Below, piece after piece: positions 25,087 through 33,585 of a stretch of 64,000 nucleotides of DNA; the first letter of the stretch is position 1, and every line of letters starts with the position of its first letter. The notes below the pieces were generated by a model that saw only the letters and a program-made list of their open reading frames with translations, had not been told where the DNA came from and did no database searches. This DNA is from Chryseobacterium sp. LAM-KRS1. Lineage in GTDB: Bacteria; Bacteroidota; Bacteroidia; Flavobacteriales; Weeksellaceae. Both the position numbers and the translations under genes were made by a program. The stretch is from positions 434,001-498,000 of the forward strand of contig NZ_JAAOIZ010000003.1 of assembly GCF_013184525.1 (NCBI RefSeq). The letters are read 5' to 3'.

Positions 25087-27366
25087 ATGGAGACGCAAAA
25101 ATTTAATTATGACAATACCATTGTCAGAGCATTTCTCTATGCTACTATCGCATTTGGTCTCGTCGGTTTTTTACTGGGACTTACGGCAGCACTAATGCTT
25201 TTCTACCCTGAACTACCTGAATTTTTATTCGGAACGGATGACACAACGATTCAGAGTTTACGAAGCGGCAATATCCAGGGGCTGATCAATACACAGGGAG
25301 CAATGGGATTCGGAAGAATACGGATGCTGCATACGAGTGCCGTAATTTTTGCCTTTGTATGTAATTCATTTTTCTGTGGTGCCTATTACAGTATGCAGCG
25401 TTTACTAAAAACCAGAATGTATAGCGATACACTTTCGTGGATCCATTTCTGGTCTTGGCAGATTATGATCATCAGTGTGGTTATTACATTCCTGATGGGA
25501 ATCAATACTTCAAAAGAATATGCGGAACACGAATGGCCAATTGATATATTAATTGCTTTCTCATGGATCATTTTTGGGATCAATATGTTTGGAACCATTG
25601 CCAAAAGACGGGTAAGACACCTTTATGTAGCCATCTGGTTTTATATTGCTACATGGATTGCTGTTGCCATGCTTCATATTTTTAATAACTTAGAAGTTCC
25701 GTTATCTTTCACAAGCTGGAAATCTTATTCTGTATATTCAGGAGTAAAAGATGCCCTTGTCCAGTGGTGGTATGGTCACAATGCAGTAGCATTCGTATTA
25801 ACAACTCCGGTTTTAGGACTGATGTATTATTTCATGCCTAAGGCTGCTAACCGTCCTGTATTCTCATATAAACTGTCTATTATCCATTTCTGGTCTCTGA
25901 TATTTGTCTACCTGTGGGCAGGTCCTCACCACCTTCAGTATACGGCACTTCCTGCATGGGCACAGGCAGTAGGAACAGGGTTCTCTATCATGCTTATCGC
26001 TCCGTCATGGGGAGGAATGCTTAACGGTCTTCTTACTTTAAGAGGAGCATGGGATAAAGTAAGAGAAAATCCTATCCTTAAGTTCTTTGTAGTCGCTGTG
26101 ACCTGTTACGGAATGGCAACATTTGAAGGACCGCTTTTAGCCACAAAATCTTTAAATAAAATCGGACATTACACGGACTGGGTAATCGGGCACGTACATT
26201 TAGGTGCATTGGGATGGAATGGTTTTATGGCATTTGGAGTTATTTATTATCTGATTCCAATTATGTGGAGAACGGAACTCTGGTCTAAAAAACTGGCTAA
26301 CTGGCACTTCTGGCTGGGGACTTTAGGAATTATTTTCTATGCAGTACCAATGTATATTTCAGGATTTACTCAAGGTTTGATGTGGAAACAATTTAACCCG
26401 GACGGAACCCTATTGTGGAAGAACTGGCTGGATACGGTAACTGCAATCATTCCTTATTTCAAAATGAGATTTATTGGAGGTATCCTTTACCTTTCCGGCG
26501 CCATATTAATGGTTGTGAATGTTATTAAGACCATTAAGGCCGGATCATTCCAAAGAGAAGTTCCTGCAGAAGCTCCTGCTTTAGCAAATATCGGAAGCCA
26601 GAGAAAGGAAGGCGAAGGCGCTCACCTTTGGCTTGAAAGAACACCAAAATTACTTTCTATATTGGCTTTCATTGTAATTTCAGTTGGCGGATTGGTAGAA
26701 ATAGTCCCTACTCTTACCATTAAGAGCAACTTACCACAGATTACGGCAGTAAAACCTTATTCTCCATTGGAGCTGGAAGGTAGGGATCTCTATATCCGTG
26801 AGGGATGTAATTCATGTCATTCCCAAATGATCAGGCCTTTCCGTGATGAGGTAATGAGATTTGACGGTAAAAACGGGCAATACTCTAAAGCAGGTGAGTT
26901 CGTGTATGACAGACCGTTTTTATGGGGGTCAAAAAGAACAGGACCTGATCTTCACCGGGAGGGAAGCCGAAATCCTGACTCATGGCATTTCAAACATATG
27001 TACAATCCAAGAATTACATCTGCAGGATCCATTATGCCTCGTTTTCCATGGCTGATCACCAACAAACTTGACCGCTCTGAAATGATCAGCAAGATGGAAC
27101 TGATGAAAAATACTTTTGACATCCCTTACACAAAAGCGGAAATAGATTCGGCAAACCAGTGGGCAGATCATCAGTCCCAGGCTATTGTAAAAAGAATTTA
27201 TTCGGAGGCAACAGACGTAAGAGACCAGGTTCAGAAAGATAAAGCAGCAAAAGGCTCTGCCTTTATCCCACTTGAACAGAGAGAAATTATAGCAATGATA
27301 GCCTATCTCCAGAGATTAGGTACTGATATTAAAACCACGGACATTAAAACAGCAAGTGCGGATTAA
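25087..27366 (+). CDS. ccoNO: cbb3-type cytochrome c oxidase, fused subunits I and II (CcoN-CcoO)
   Basis: 759 residues. The CcoN part (about 1-480) has 12 or more membrane helices with haem and copper ligands: His82 (RMLHTSAV), His231 (WYGHNAV), His281-His282 (GPHHLQYT), and His369/His371 (GHVHLGALG). The CcoO part (about 515-750) has one membrane anchor and a c-type haem site CNSCH at 574-578 with RPFRDEVMRF. The fusion of the two subunits is usual in Bacteroidota. This is the high-affinity terminal oxidase that reduces oxygen at low tension and pumps protons. ccoP follows after 19 bases. Confidence 0.96.
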   Translation: METQKFNYDNTIVRAFLYATIAFGLVGFLLGLTAALMLFYPELPEFLFGTDDTTIQSLRSGNIQGLINTQGAMGFGRIRMLHTSAVIFAFVCNSFFCGAYYSMQRLLKTRMYSDTLSWIHFWSWQIMIISVVITFLMGINTSKEYAEHEWPIDILIAFSWIIFGINMFGTIAKRRVRHLYVAIWFYIATWIAVAMLHIFNNLEVPLSFTSWKSYSVYSGVKDALVQWWYGHNAVAFVLTTPVLGLMYYFMPKAANRPVFSYKLSIIHFWSLIFVYLWAGPHHLQYTALPAWAQAVGTGFSIMLIAPSWGGMLNGLLTLRGAWDKVRENPILKFFVVAVTCYGMATFEGPLLATKSLNKIGHYTDWVIGHVHLGALGWNGFMAFGVIYYLIPIMWRTELWSKKLANWHFWLGTLGIIFYAVPMYISGFTQGLMWKQFNPDGTLLWKNWLDTVTAIIPYFKMRFIGGILYLSGAILMVVNVIKTIKAGSFQREVPAEAPALANIGSQRKEGEGAHLWLERTPKLLSILAFIVISVGGLVEIVPTLTIKSNLPQITAVKPYSPLELEGRDLYIREGCNSCHSQMIRPFRDEVMRFDGKNGQYSKAGEFVYDRPFLWGSKRTGPDLHREGSRNPDSWHFKHMYNPRITSAGSIMPRFPWLITNKLDRSEMISKMELMKNTFDIPYTKAEIDSANQWADHQSQAIVKRIYSEATDVRDQVQKDKAAKGSAFIPLEQREIIAMIAYLQRLGTDIKTTDIKTASAD

Positions 27367-27385
27367 TTATTAAATACATGTAAAA

Positions 27386-28273
27386 ATGAAAACACGGACA
27401 CCCATTTCTATATACATCATTGTAACCGTAGGATTAACAGTTATGGCATTCGAAATGTTTGCTCACGATTCCGGTTATTTCAGTTCCCCATTCTTCTGGG
27501 CATTATTACTGATTGCCACCATTCTCCTTTTGATCATGAACTCGATTGGAGATCTGGTGGAAAATGAAAAATTCAGCAGATTGAGTTCGTATGAAAAACA
27601 AGAATACCTTAGGGAAAAAAGTACTCCTTATTTTCAGAAACTCTGGAATTCTGCTTTTAAAAAGCAATCACAAACTGAGGAAAAAGACATTCTCATCGAT
27701 CATGGTTTCGACGGAATTACGGAACTGGATAATTCATTACCCAAATGGTGGATTGGACTATTTTATTTCGGAATTATTTTCTGTGCTGTATATATGCTGG
27801 CTTTCGCCTTTACAGATTATGCACATCCGGATGCAGAATATGATAAAGAGACCAAAGTAATGCTGGCTTCCATTGAAGAATACGAAAAAAATGCTCCCAC
27901 CATTAATCTGGAAACGGCAAAATACAGCGCTGATAACATCGCAGAAGGTGAGCAACTTTTTAAAACCAATTGTGTAACCTGCCATGGTGATGGTGGCAAA
28001 GGAGGTATTGGTCCCAATTTAACGGATACATACTGGATCAATATTAAAGAAAAAAGCCTGTTTAAAAATGTTTTCTGGATGCTTGAGAATGGTTCACCGA
28101 ACAATCCAGCTATGAGGCCATTTGTTAAAGAAGGGACAATTACCGGAAGGGATGCTGAAAAAATTGCCGCTTATGTTTATCACATCAATCAGGAAACCAC
28201 ACCCATTACTGTTACTCAGGGTAGCGCTGCACCCCAAGGTGAAGAAGTAAAATGGGAGAATAATAATCAGTAA
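27386..28273 (+). CDS. ccoP: cbb3-type oxidase subunit III (CcoP), monohaem
   Basis: 295 residues. The FixP_N segment DNSLPKWWIGLFYFGIIF (about 115-140) anchors it. A single c-type haem site CVTCH is at 196-200 with the likely distal Met243 (PAMRPF). Classical CcoP has two haems; only one is present here. The first 110 residues form an extension with two more membrane helices (about 8-25 and 36-53), so three in all. Part of that extension may do the work of the missing CcoQ. It delivers electrons to ccoNO. The gene pair ends at a long hairpin terminator. Confidence 0.93.
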   Translation: MKTRTPISIYIIVTVGLTVMAFEMFAHDSGYFSSPFFWALLLIATILLLIMNSIGDLVENEKFSRLSSYEKQEYLREKSTPYFQKLWNSAFKKQSQTEEKDILIDHGFDGITELDNSLPKWWIGLFYFGIIFCAVYMLAFAFTDYAHPDAEYDKETKVMLASIEEYEKNAPTINLETAKYSADNIAEGEQLFKTNCVTCHGDGGKGGIGPNLTDTYWINIKEKSLFKNVFWMLENGSPNNPAMRPFVKEGTITGRDAEKIAAYVYHINQETTPITVTQGSAAPQGEEVKWENNNQ

Positions 28274-28304
28274 AAATACAAACTAAACTTTTCAACTATG
28301 CCTC

Positions 28305-28386
28305 GCCCCCTTTTGAAAATTAACTAGCATTATATTATTTTCGATACCCTTTTCATACTTGAAAATAAACAAAAGGGGGCTTTTTT
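28305..28386 (+). terminator. Long-loop terminator after ccoP
   Basis: GCCCCCTTTTG (28305-28315) pairs perfectly with CAAAAGGGGGC (28370-28380) across a 54-base loop that holds a smaller GAAAAT/ATTTTC pairing, then TTTTTT. The GC-rich stem next to a T run makes termination likely. Confidence 0.8.
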
Positions 28387-28399
28387 AAAGAAAAAAATC

Positions 28400-28486
28400 A
28401 ATCCTTGCTTTGGCTGTTGTCTCAATTATTCACTTCACTTCGACACAACTAAAATTCCATAAATGGCAGCCAAGGCAGGATTTTTG
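28400..28486 (+). ncRNA. Strong stem-loop of unknown role between ccoP and tamB
   Basis: AATCCTTGCTTTGGCTG (28400-28416) pairs with CAGCCAAGGCAGGATT (28467-28482) as 16 pairs, with two G-U type pairs and one bulge, around a 50-base loop, followed by TTTTT. It comes after a complete terminator, so it is either a second terminator, the end of a small RNA, or a leader of tamB. Type uncertain. Confidence 0.35.
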
Positions 28487-28534
28487 CATTCTCCAGAGGG
28501 TACCACACCAGGTAATTTTTTAAATAGTATTAAT

Positions 28535-28542
28535 TATCTTTG
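28535..28542 (+). promoter_or_regulatory. -7 promoter element of tamB-tamL-yihY
   Basis: TATCTTTG matches TAnnTTTG, 18 bases before the tamB start at 28561. No clear -33. Confidence 0.5.
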
Positions 28543-28560
28543 TTCTAAACCCTATCACAT

Positions 28561-31500
28561 TTGAAACTGAAAATCAATAAAAGAAAACTCCTAAGACGCA
28601 CTGCTATTACCATTATATCGATATTGGTATTTCTTACCTTACTTATTTTAAGCTTGAGACTTCCGGCAGTTCAAAACTTCATCAAAGACAAACTTATTGT
28701 TTATCTTGAGAAAAAAATCAAAACAAAAGTAAGCCTTGAAAGGGTTTATATAGGTTTCCCTAACAGCCTGGTTATGGAAAATCTTTATTTAAAGGGGCAG
28801 AATATTGATACACTTCTTGCTGTAAAGAAGCTCGATGTAGGCCTGAACATGCTTAAACTTATTAATTCTACAGCAGATATTACTTCTGTTGATCTTGAAG
28901 GAGTACAGGCCAACGTGGTAAGAAAAAAAGACGGAAAATTTAATTTTGATTATATTATCGATGCCTTTGCCACTTCTGATAAAGAAGAAAGTCCTTCGAA
29001 ACCGTTTATTATTTCATTGGATAAAATCAAATTAAAAGATATCGGGATTAATTTTAATGACCAGCAATCCCGAAACGATATTAAATTATATTTTAAATCT
29101 TTTGACACCAGGGTAAAAACTTTTGATTTAAATAAAAATAGCTACGCCGTTAATGATATCAACCTCGATGGACTGAAGCTCAAATTAAAGCAGGATATTG
29201 TAGAAGAGGTTTCAAAAAAAGTTGAAAAGAAAGTAGATTCTCTTAACCAGAAAAAATCAATGAGTATTGGATTAAGGGGAATTAAGCTGACAAATTTTGA
29301 TATAGATTATGGGGATGACAATACCAAAACCTTTGCAAAAATTGTATTTAAAGAATTAAGTACTAAGGTCAATAAGCTGGATCTTGATAACAACTCTTAC
29401 AACGTAGCCAATCTGTTTCTTTCCGGAGCAGATATTAATGCCAATCTTTATCTGCCGGCTCAAAATGCCAATCCCAAAAACTCAAAAGAAGAGCCTAAGC
29501 CTTCTGCGAATGCTGAAAAAGCAATGAAAATACTTTTGGGGAAGATGGTTTTGAACGATGTGAAAGTAGCATACAATAATACCGCGATTACTCCTACAAA
29601 GCAGGGAATGGATTTTAACCATCTTAATTTTTCAAAAATGAATGTGGAGGTCCGTAGTTTCAAGATGGAAAACAATACGTTTGCAGGAACTGTAAGCTCT
29701 GCGGAAATTAAGGAAAGTCGTGGGCTGGATATACAGAAATTCAATACAGATTTTGTATATGGTGAAAGACAGGCCTATCTGAAAGACCTTTATTTGCAGA
29801 CCTCAAAAACAATTCTAAGGGATGAGGTTGTTTTGGAGTATAATTCAATCGAACAACTCAGTTCAAACCTGGGCGCAGTAAAAATATCAGCTAACATTAA
29901 AGATTCCAAAGTAGGATTTGCCGACATTTTAAATCTGGTTCCAACTTTAAGGACAACGGTTCCGTTTAATAAATATCCTAATGCAATACTTGCAGTAAAT
30001 GCAAATGTAAAAGGAAATGTAAATGATCTGCTGATCCAGAATTTTAAATTATCAGGGCTTGATCAACTAAGGGTTTCGGCATCAGGAAGAATTAAAAACG
30101 CCATGAATCCCGATCAGTTATATTATGATCTGAAAATTGGCGAACTGTCATCTTCTGCAAAAACAATCTTTAACCTGGTACCTAAAAATACTATTCCATC
30201 GAATATTTCCCTTCCATCAAATTTCAGCATCAAAGGGACAGCGAAAGGAACCACGAAGATGGTTGATACCAACCTCAACCTGTATTCCACTCTCGGAAAT
30301 GCAGCAGTTATTGCCAAGGTGGATATGCGCAGAAAAAATCATGAACTCTATGATGTAAAGGCTAATTTGCAGGGGATACAGGTGGGAAAAATTATACAGA
30401 ATAAGGACATTGGCTCGGTTACAGCTCAAATCTCTGCAAAAGGAGAAAGTTTTGACTTCAAAAAAGCAAAAGCAGATCTTAAAGGACATGTTGCTTCAGC
30501 AACCTATAAAGGATACCAGTACCGAGATATGAACCTGACCGGAAAAATTGATAATGGTGCTTATAATATCCTATTGGATTCTAATGATCCTAATGCCAAC
30601 CTGAAATTAACAGCCTCGGGAATATATAATGAAAAAAAACCTACGGTAAAGGTTAATGGAAATATTATCAAAGTAGATCTCAATAAACTAGGCTTCTATG
30701 ATAAACAAATGATTATCGGTGGAAAAATTGAGGGTGACTTTACAAATCTGGATCCGGATCATCTTAATGGTTATCTGAATCTCCAAAATTTCGCGTTCTC
30801 GGATACCAAAGAAGTTTATCCTGTTCAGGAAGTAACGCTGAAAGCAAGTTCGGCAAATGATTCAACAAGCATTGTCCTCAATTCTCAGATTGCTGATGTC
30901 GAGCTCAAAGGAAAATACAGGTTAACGCAGATTTTCGGATCGTTGGCTCAGACCATTAACCAGTATTACCAGTTTCAGAAACCTGATAAATCTCAAAAGA
31001 TCGATGCAGGACAATATTTTACCTTTAATGCAAAAATTAAAAATGATGATCTGATCAGAAAGTTTGTTCCGGATCTTAAAAGTTTTGAAACAATCAATTT
31101 AGCTGGAAATTATAATGCTGACTCCCATAAAATTGAAATCGACGGACAAATTCCTCAATTACTATATGGTGAAAACTCCATTGAAAATGCTTCACTTAAA
31201 GTAACGAATGAAAACGAAGCCCTGCAATATAATTTGAATGTTGCCGGATTGAAAAGCTCAAGTTTTGCTTTAAATAAAATAAATATTGGCGGAGATATTT
31301 CTGACAACACTATCAATTATAACATCACGACCAAAGATCAGAAAGATGTGACGCAATTCCTGATAGCCGGAAATGCCAAATCACTGAATGACATTACAGA
31401 AATCTCGTTAAATCCAAACGGCCTCAAATTAAATTATAATGACTGGACCGTTGCGGAAGGAAATAAAATACAGATTAGCAGCAAAGGAATTGTAGCAGAT

Positions 31501-33585
31501 AACTTCAGACTTTCCAACACGGGAAGCGAAATTTCCCTTCAGTCCGAAAGCACATCTCCTAACAGCCCTTTAAATATTTCATTAAAGGATTTCAAGATAG
31601 AAACAATCACAGAGGTCATTAAAAAGGATTCTCTACTGGCAAAGGGAACGATCAACGGTACAGCTCAGCTAAGGGATCTTACAAAGGACATGACATTTAC
31701 CTCAGACCTCAACGTTTCTGATCTTTATGTATTTGGAAATCCAATCGGGGACCTTGCTGTAAAGGTTAACAGTACTTCACCTAAGCTTTTAAATGCCAAT
31801 ATCGCATTATCAGGCAATGATAATGATGTAAAGATCGTTGGAGATTATAATACATCATCAAGCACATTTGATTTAGACATGGCTATCAATAAGCTTCAGA
31901 TGAAAAGTGCCCAAGGCTTCTCAATGAATGCCATTACCAATACGGAAGGATACCTTTCCGGAAATCTTAAGATTACAGGAAGTCCGGATAAGCCTAACAT
32001 TCTCGGTAAGGTAAAATTTAATAATGTTGGGCTTGAGATAGCAAAGACGGGAAGTGATTTCAGAAAACTGAATGATGAGATCGATTTTACCAGCCGTGGA
32101 ATTGAGTTTAATCAATTTAAAGTGAATGATAAGGATGGAAATGCACTTGTCGTAGACGGGCAGGTCCTTACACAAACCTATAGAGACTTCGCCTTCAATC
32201 TTGATGTAAACGCTAAAGATTTTAAGGTTGTAAGTTCTGAAAAATCCAATGATGCCATGATGTACGGGATTCTTGCTATCGACGCAGGACTGCATATCCG
32301 TGGTAATCTGGATCTTCCGAAAGTAGATGGAAGATTAGCCGTGGCGGATAATACGGATTTTACATTTGTCCTTCCTCAATCCAGCCCGTCATTGCAGGAA
32401 AGAGATGGAATCGTGGAGTTTGTAGATCAGGATCAGGTGGTTTTAAACAAAACAATCAAAGCTGACTCTTTGAAAGCTCAGAGCCGCATTAAAGGCATGG
32501 ATGTAAGTGTAAATATCGAAGTAAGTAAAGAAGCAAAAATGTCAATTGTTATTGATAAGGCCAATGGTGATTTTGTAAAACTGCAGGGAGAGGCGGAACT
32601 GACCGGAGGCATTGATCCATCCGGAAAAACTACCCTTGTGGGTGTTTATCAGGTGGAAAAAGGATCTTATGAGCTTTCTGTAAGTGTACTTAAGAGAAAA
32701 TTTGATATTCAGAAAGGGAGTACCATTACCTGGACAGGAGAGCCTACTGCAGCCATTATGGATATTACGGCCATTTATAAAACCGAAACGGCTCCAATTG
32801 ACCTAGTTGAGCAACAATTCACGGGTGATGCTGCTACATTGAATCAATTCAAACAAAGAATTCCTTTCAATACGTTGTTAAAAATGAAAGGTGAATTACT
32901 GAAACCACAGATTACATTTGACATCACTACAGATAAGAAAAATAATGCTGTTTCATCTACTGTAACTGAGGCAGTTGATCAGAAACTTACCCAGCTCAGA
33001 ACCCAGGAATCGGAAATGAATAAACAGGTCTTCGCTTTGTTATTATTGAACCGTTTTATTGGAGAGAATCCATTCCAAAGCAGTGCAGGAATGTCTGCGG
33101 AAGCAATGGCAAGACAAAGTGTAAGTAAAATCCTTTCGCAGCAACTGAATAACCTGGCTTCAGGACTTATTAAAGGAGTTGATCTAAATTTTGGGCTGGA
33201 ATCTTCCGAAGATTATTCTACCGGGCAGAAAAATACAAGAACCGACCTCAACGTAGATATTAGTAAAAAGCTACTAAACGATCGTCTTAAAGTAACGGTG
33301 GGAAGCAATTTCGGCCTGGAAGGTGATGCCAGACAAAATGAGAACACAACCAATATCGCAGGAAATGTTACTGTGGATTACAGTCTTTCCAAAGATGGCA
33401 GATATATGCTGAGGGCTTATCGTAAAGATGAATATCAGGTAGCCCTGCAAGGACAAATTATTGAAACAGGTGTCGGTTTCATTATTACATTGGATTATGA
33501 CCGATTCCGGAATATTTTCAGGAAATCAAAACAGGACAAACCAAAAAAAGAAAATAAAAATAACCAAGTGGTAGAGTTTAAATAA
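28561..33585 (+). CDS. tamB: Translocation and assembly module inner-membrane/periplasmic component TamB
   Basis: 1674 residues. One N-terminal membrane helix (about 14-33) after a basic start (MKLKINKRKLLRR), then a very long repetitive beta-rich periplasmic region, ending in a DUF490/TamB domain (about 1250-1640, with IDPSGKTTLVGVYQVEKGSY). TamB forms a periplasm-spanning groove that moves phospholipid to, or assists protein insertion into, the outer membrane, with TamA. The start is a TTG at 28561, chosen because it gives the basic residues and helix expected of TamB. It meets tamL with no gap (TAA then ATG). Confidence 0.93.
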   Translation: MKLKINKRKLLRRTAITIISILVFLTLLILSLRLPAVQNFIKDKLIVYLEKKIKTKVSLERVYIGFPNSLVMENLYLKGQNIDTLLAVKKLDVGLNMLKLINSTADITSVDLEGVQANVVRKKDGKFNFDYIIDAFATSDKEESPSKPFIISLDKIKLKDIGINFNDQQSRNDIKLYFKSFDTRVKTFDLNKNSYAVNDINLDGLKLKLKQDIVEEVSKKVEKKVDSLNQKKSMSIGLRGIKLTNFDIDYGDDNTKTFAKIVFKELSTKVNKLDLDNNSYNVANLFLSGADINANLYLPAQNANPKNSKEEPKPSANAEKAMKILLGKMVLNDVKVAYNNTAITPTKQGMDFNHLNFSKMNVEVRSFKMENNTFAGTVSSAEIKESRGLDIQKFNTDFVYGERQAYLKDLYLQTSKTILRDEVVLEYNSIEQLSSNLGAVKISANIKDSKVGFADILNLVPTLRTTVPFNKYPNAILAVNANVKGNVNDLLIQNFKLSGLDQLRVSASGRIKNAMNPDQLYYDLKIGELSSSAKTIFNLVPKNTIPSNISLPSNFSIKGTAKGTTKMVDTNLNLYSTLGNAAVIAKVDMRRKNHELYDVKANLQGIQVGKIIQNKDIGSVTAQISAKGESFDFKKAKADLKGHVASATYKGYQYRDMNLTGKIDNGAYNILLDSNDPNANLKLTASGIYNEKKPTVKVNGNIIKVDLNKLGFYDKQMIIGGKIEGDFTNLDPDHLNGYLNLQNFAFSDTKEVYPVQEVTLKASSANDSTSIVLNSQIADVELKGKYRLTQIFGSLAQTINQYYQFQKPDKSQKIDAGQYFTFNAKIKNDDLIRKFVPDLKSFETINLAGNYNADSHKIEIDGQIPQLLYGENSIENASLKVTNENEALQYNLNVAGLKSSSFALNKINIGGDISDNTINYNITTKDQKDVTQFLIAGNAKSLNDITEISLNPNGLKLNYNDWTVAEGNKIQISSKGIVADNFRLSNTGSEISLQSESTSPNSPLNISLKDFKIETITEVIKKDSLLAKGTINGTAQLRDLTKDMTFTSDLNVSDLYVFGNPIGDLAVKVNSTSPKLLNANIALSGNDNDVKIVGDYNTSSSTFDLDMAINKLQMKSAQGFSMNAITNTEGYLSGNLKITGSPDKPNILGKVKFNNVGLEIAKTGSDFRKLNDEIDFTSRGIEFNQFKVNDKDGNALVVDGQVLTQTYRDFAFNLDVNAKDFKVVSSEKSNDAMMYGILAIDAGLHIRGNLDLPKVDGRLAVADNTDFTFVLPQSSPSLQERDGIVEFVDQDQVVLNKTIKADSLKAQSRIKGMDVSVNIEVSKEAKMSIVIDKANGDFVKLQGEAELTGGIDPSGKTTLVGVYQVEKGSYELSVSVLKRKFDIQKGSTITWTGEPTAAIMDITAIYKTETAPIDLVEQQFTGDAATLNQFKQRIPFNTLLKMKGELLKPQITFDITTDKKNNAVSSTVTEAVDQKLTQLRTQESEMNKQVFALLLLNRFIGENPFQSSAGMSAEAMARQSVSKILSQQLNNLASGLIKGVDLNFGLESSEDYSTGQKNTRTDLNVDISKKLLNDRLKVTVGSNFGLEGDARQNENTTNIAGNVTVDYSLSKDGRYMLRAYRKDEYQVALQGQIIETGVGFIITLDYDRFRNIFRKSKQDKPKKENKNNQVVEFK

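Noticed and set aside
31921..32295. 124-residue minus-strand ORF inside tamB
   Set aside because: Shadow of the TamB coding frame with no independent support.
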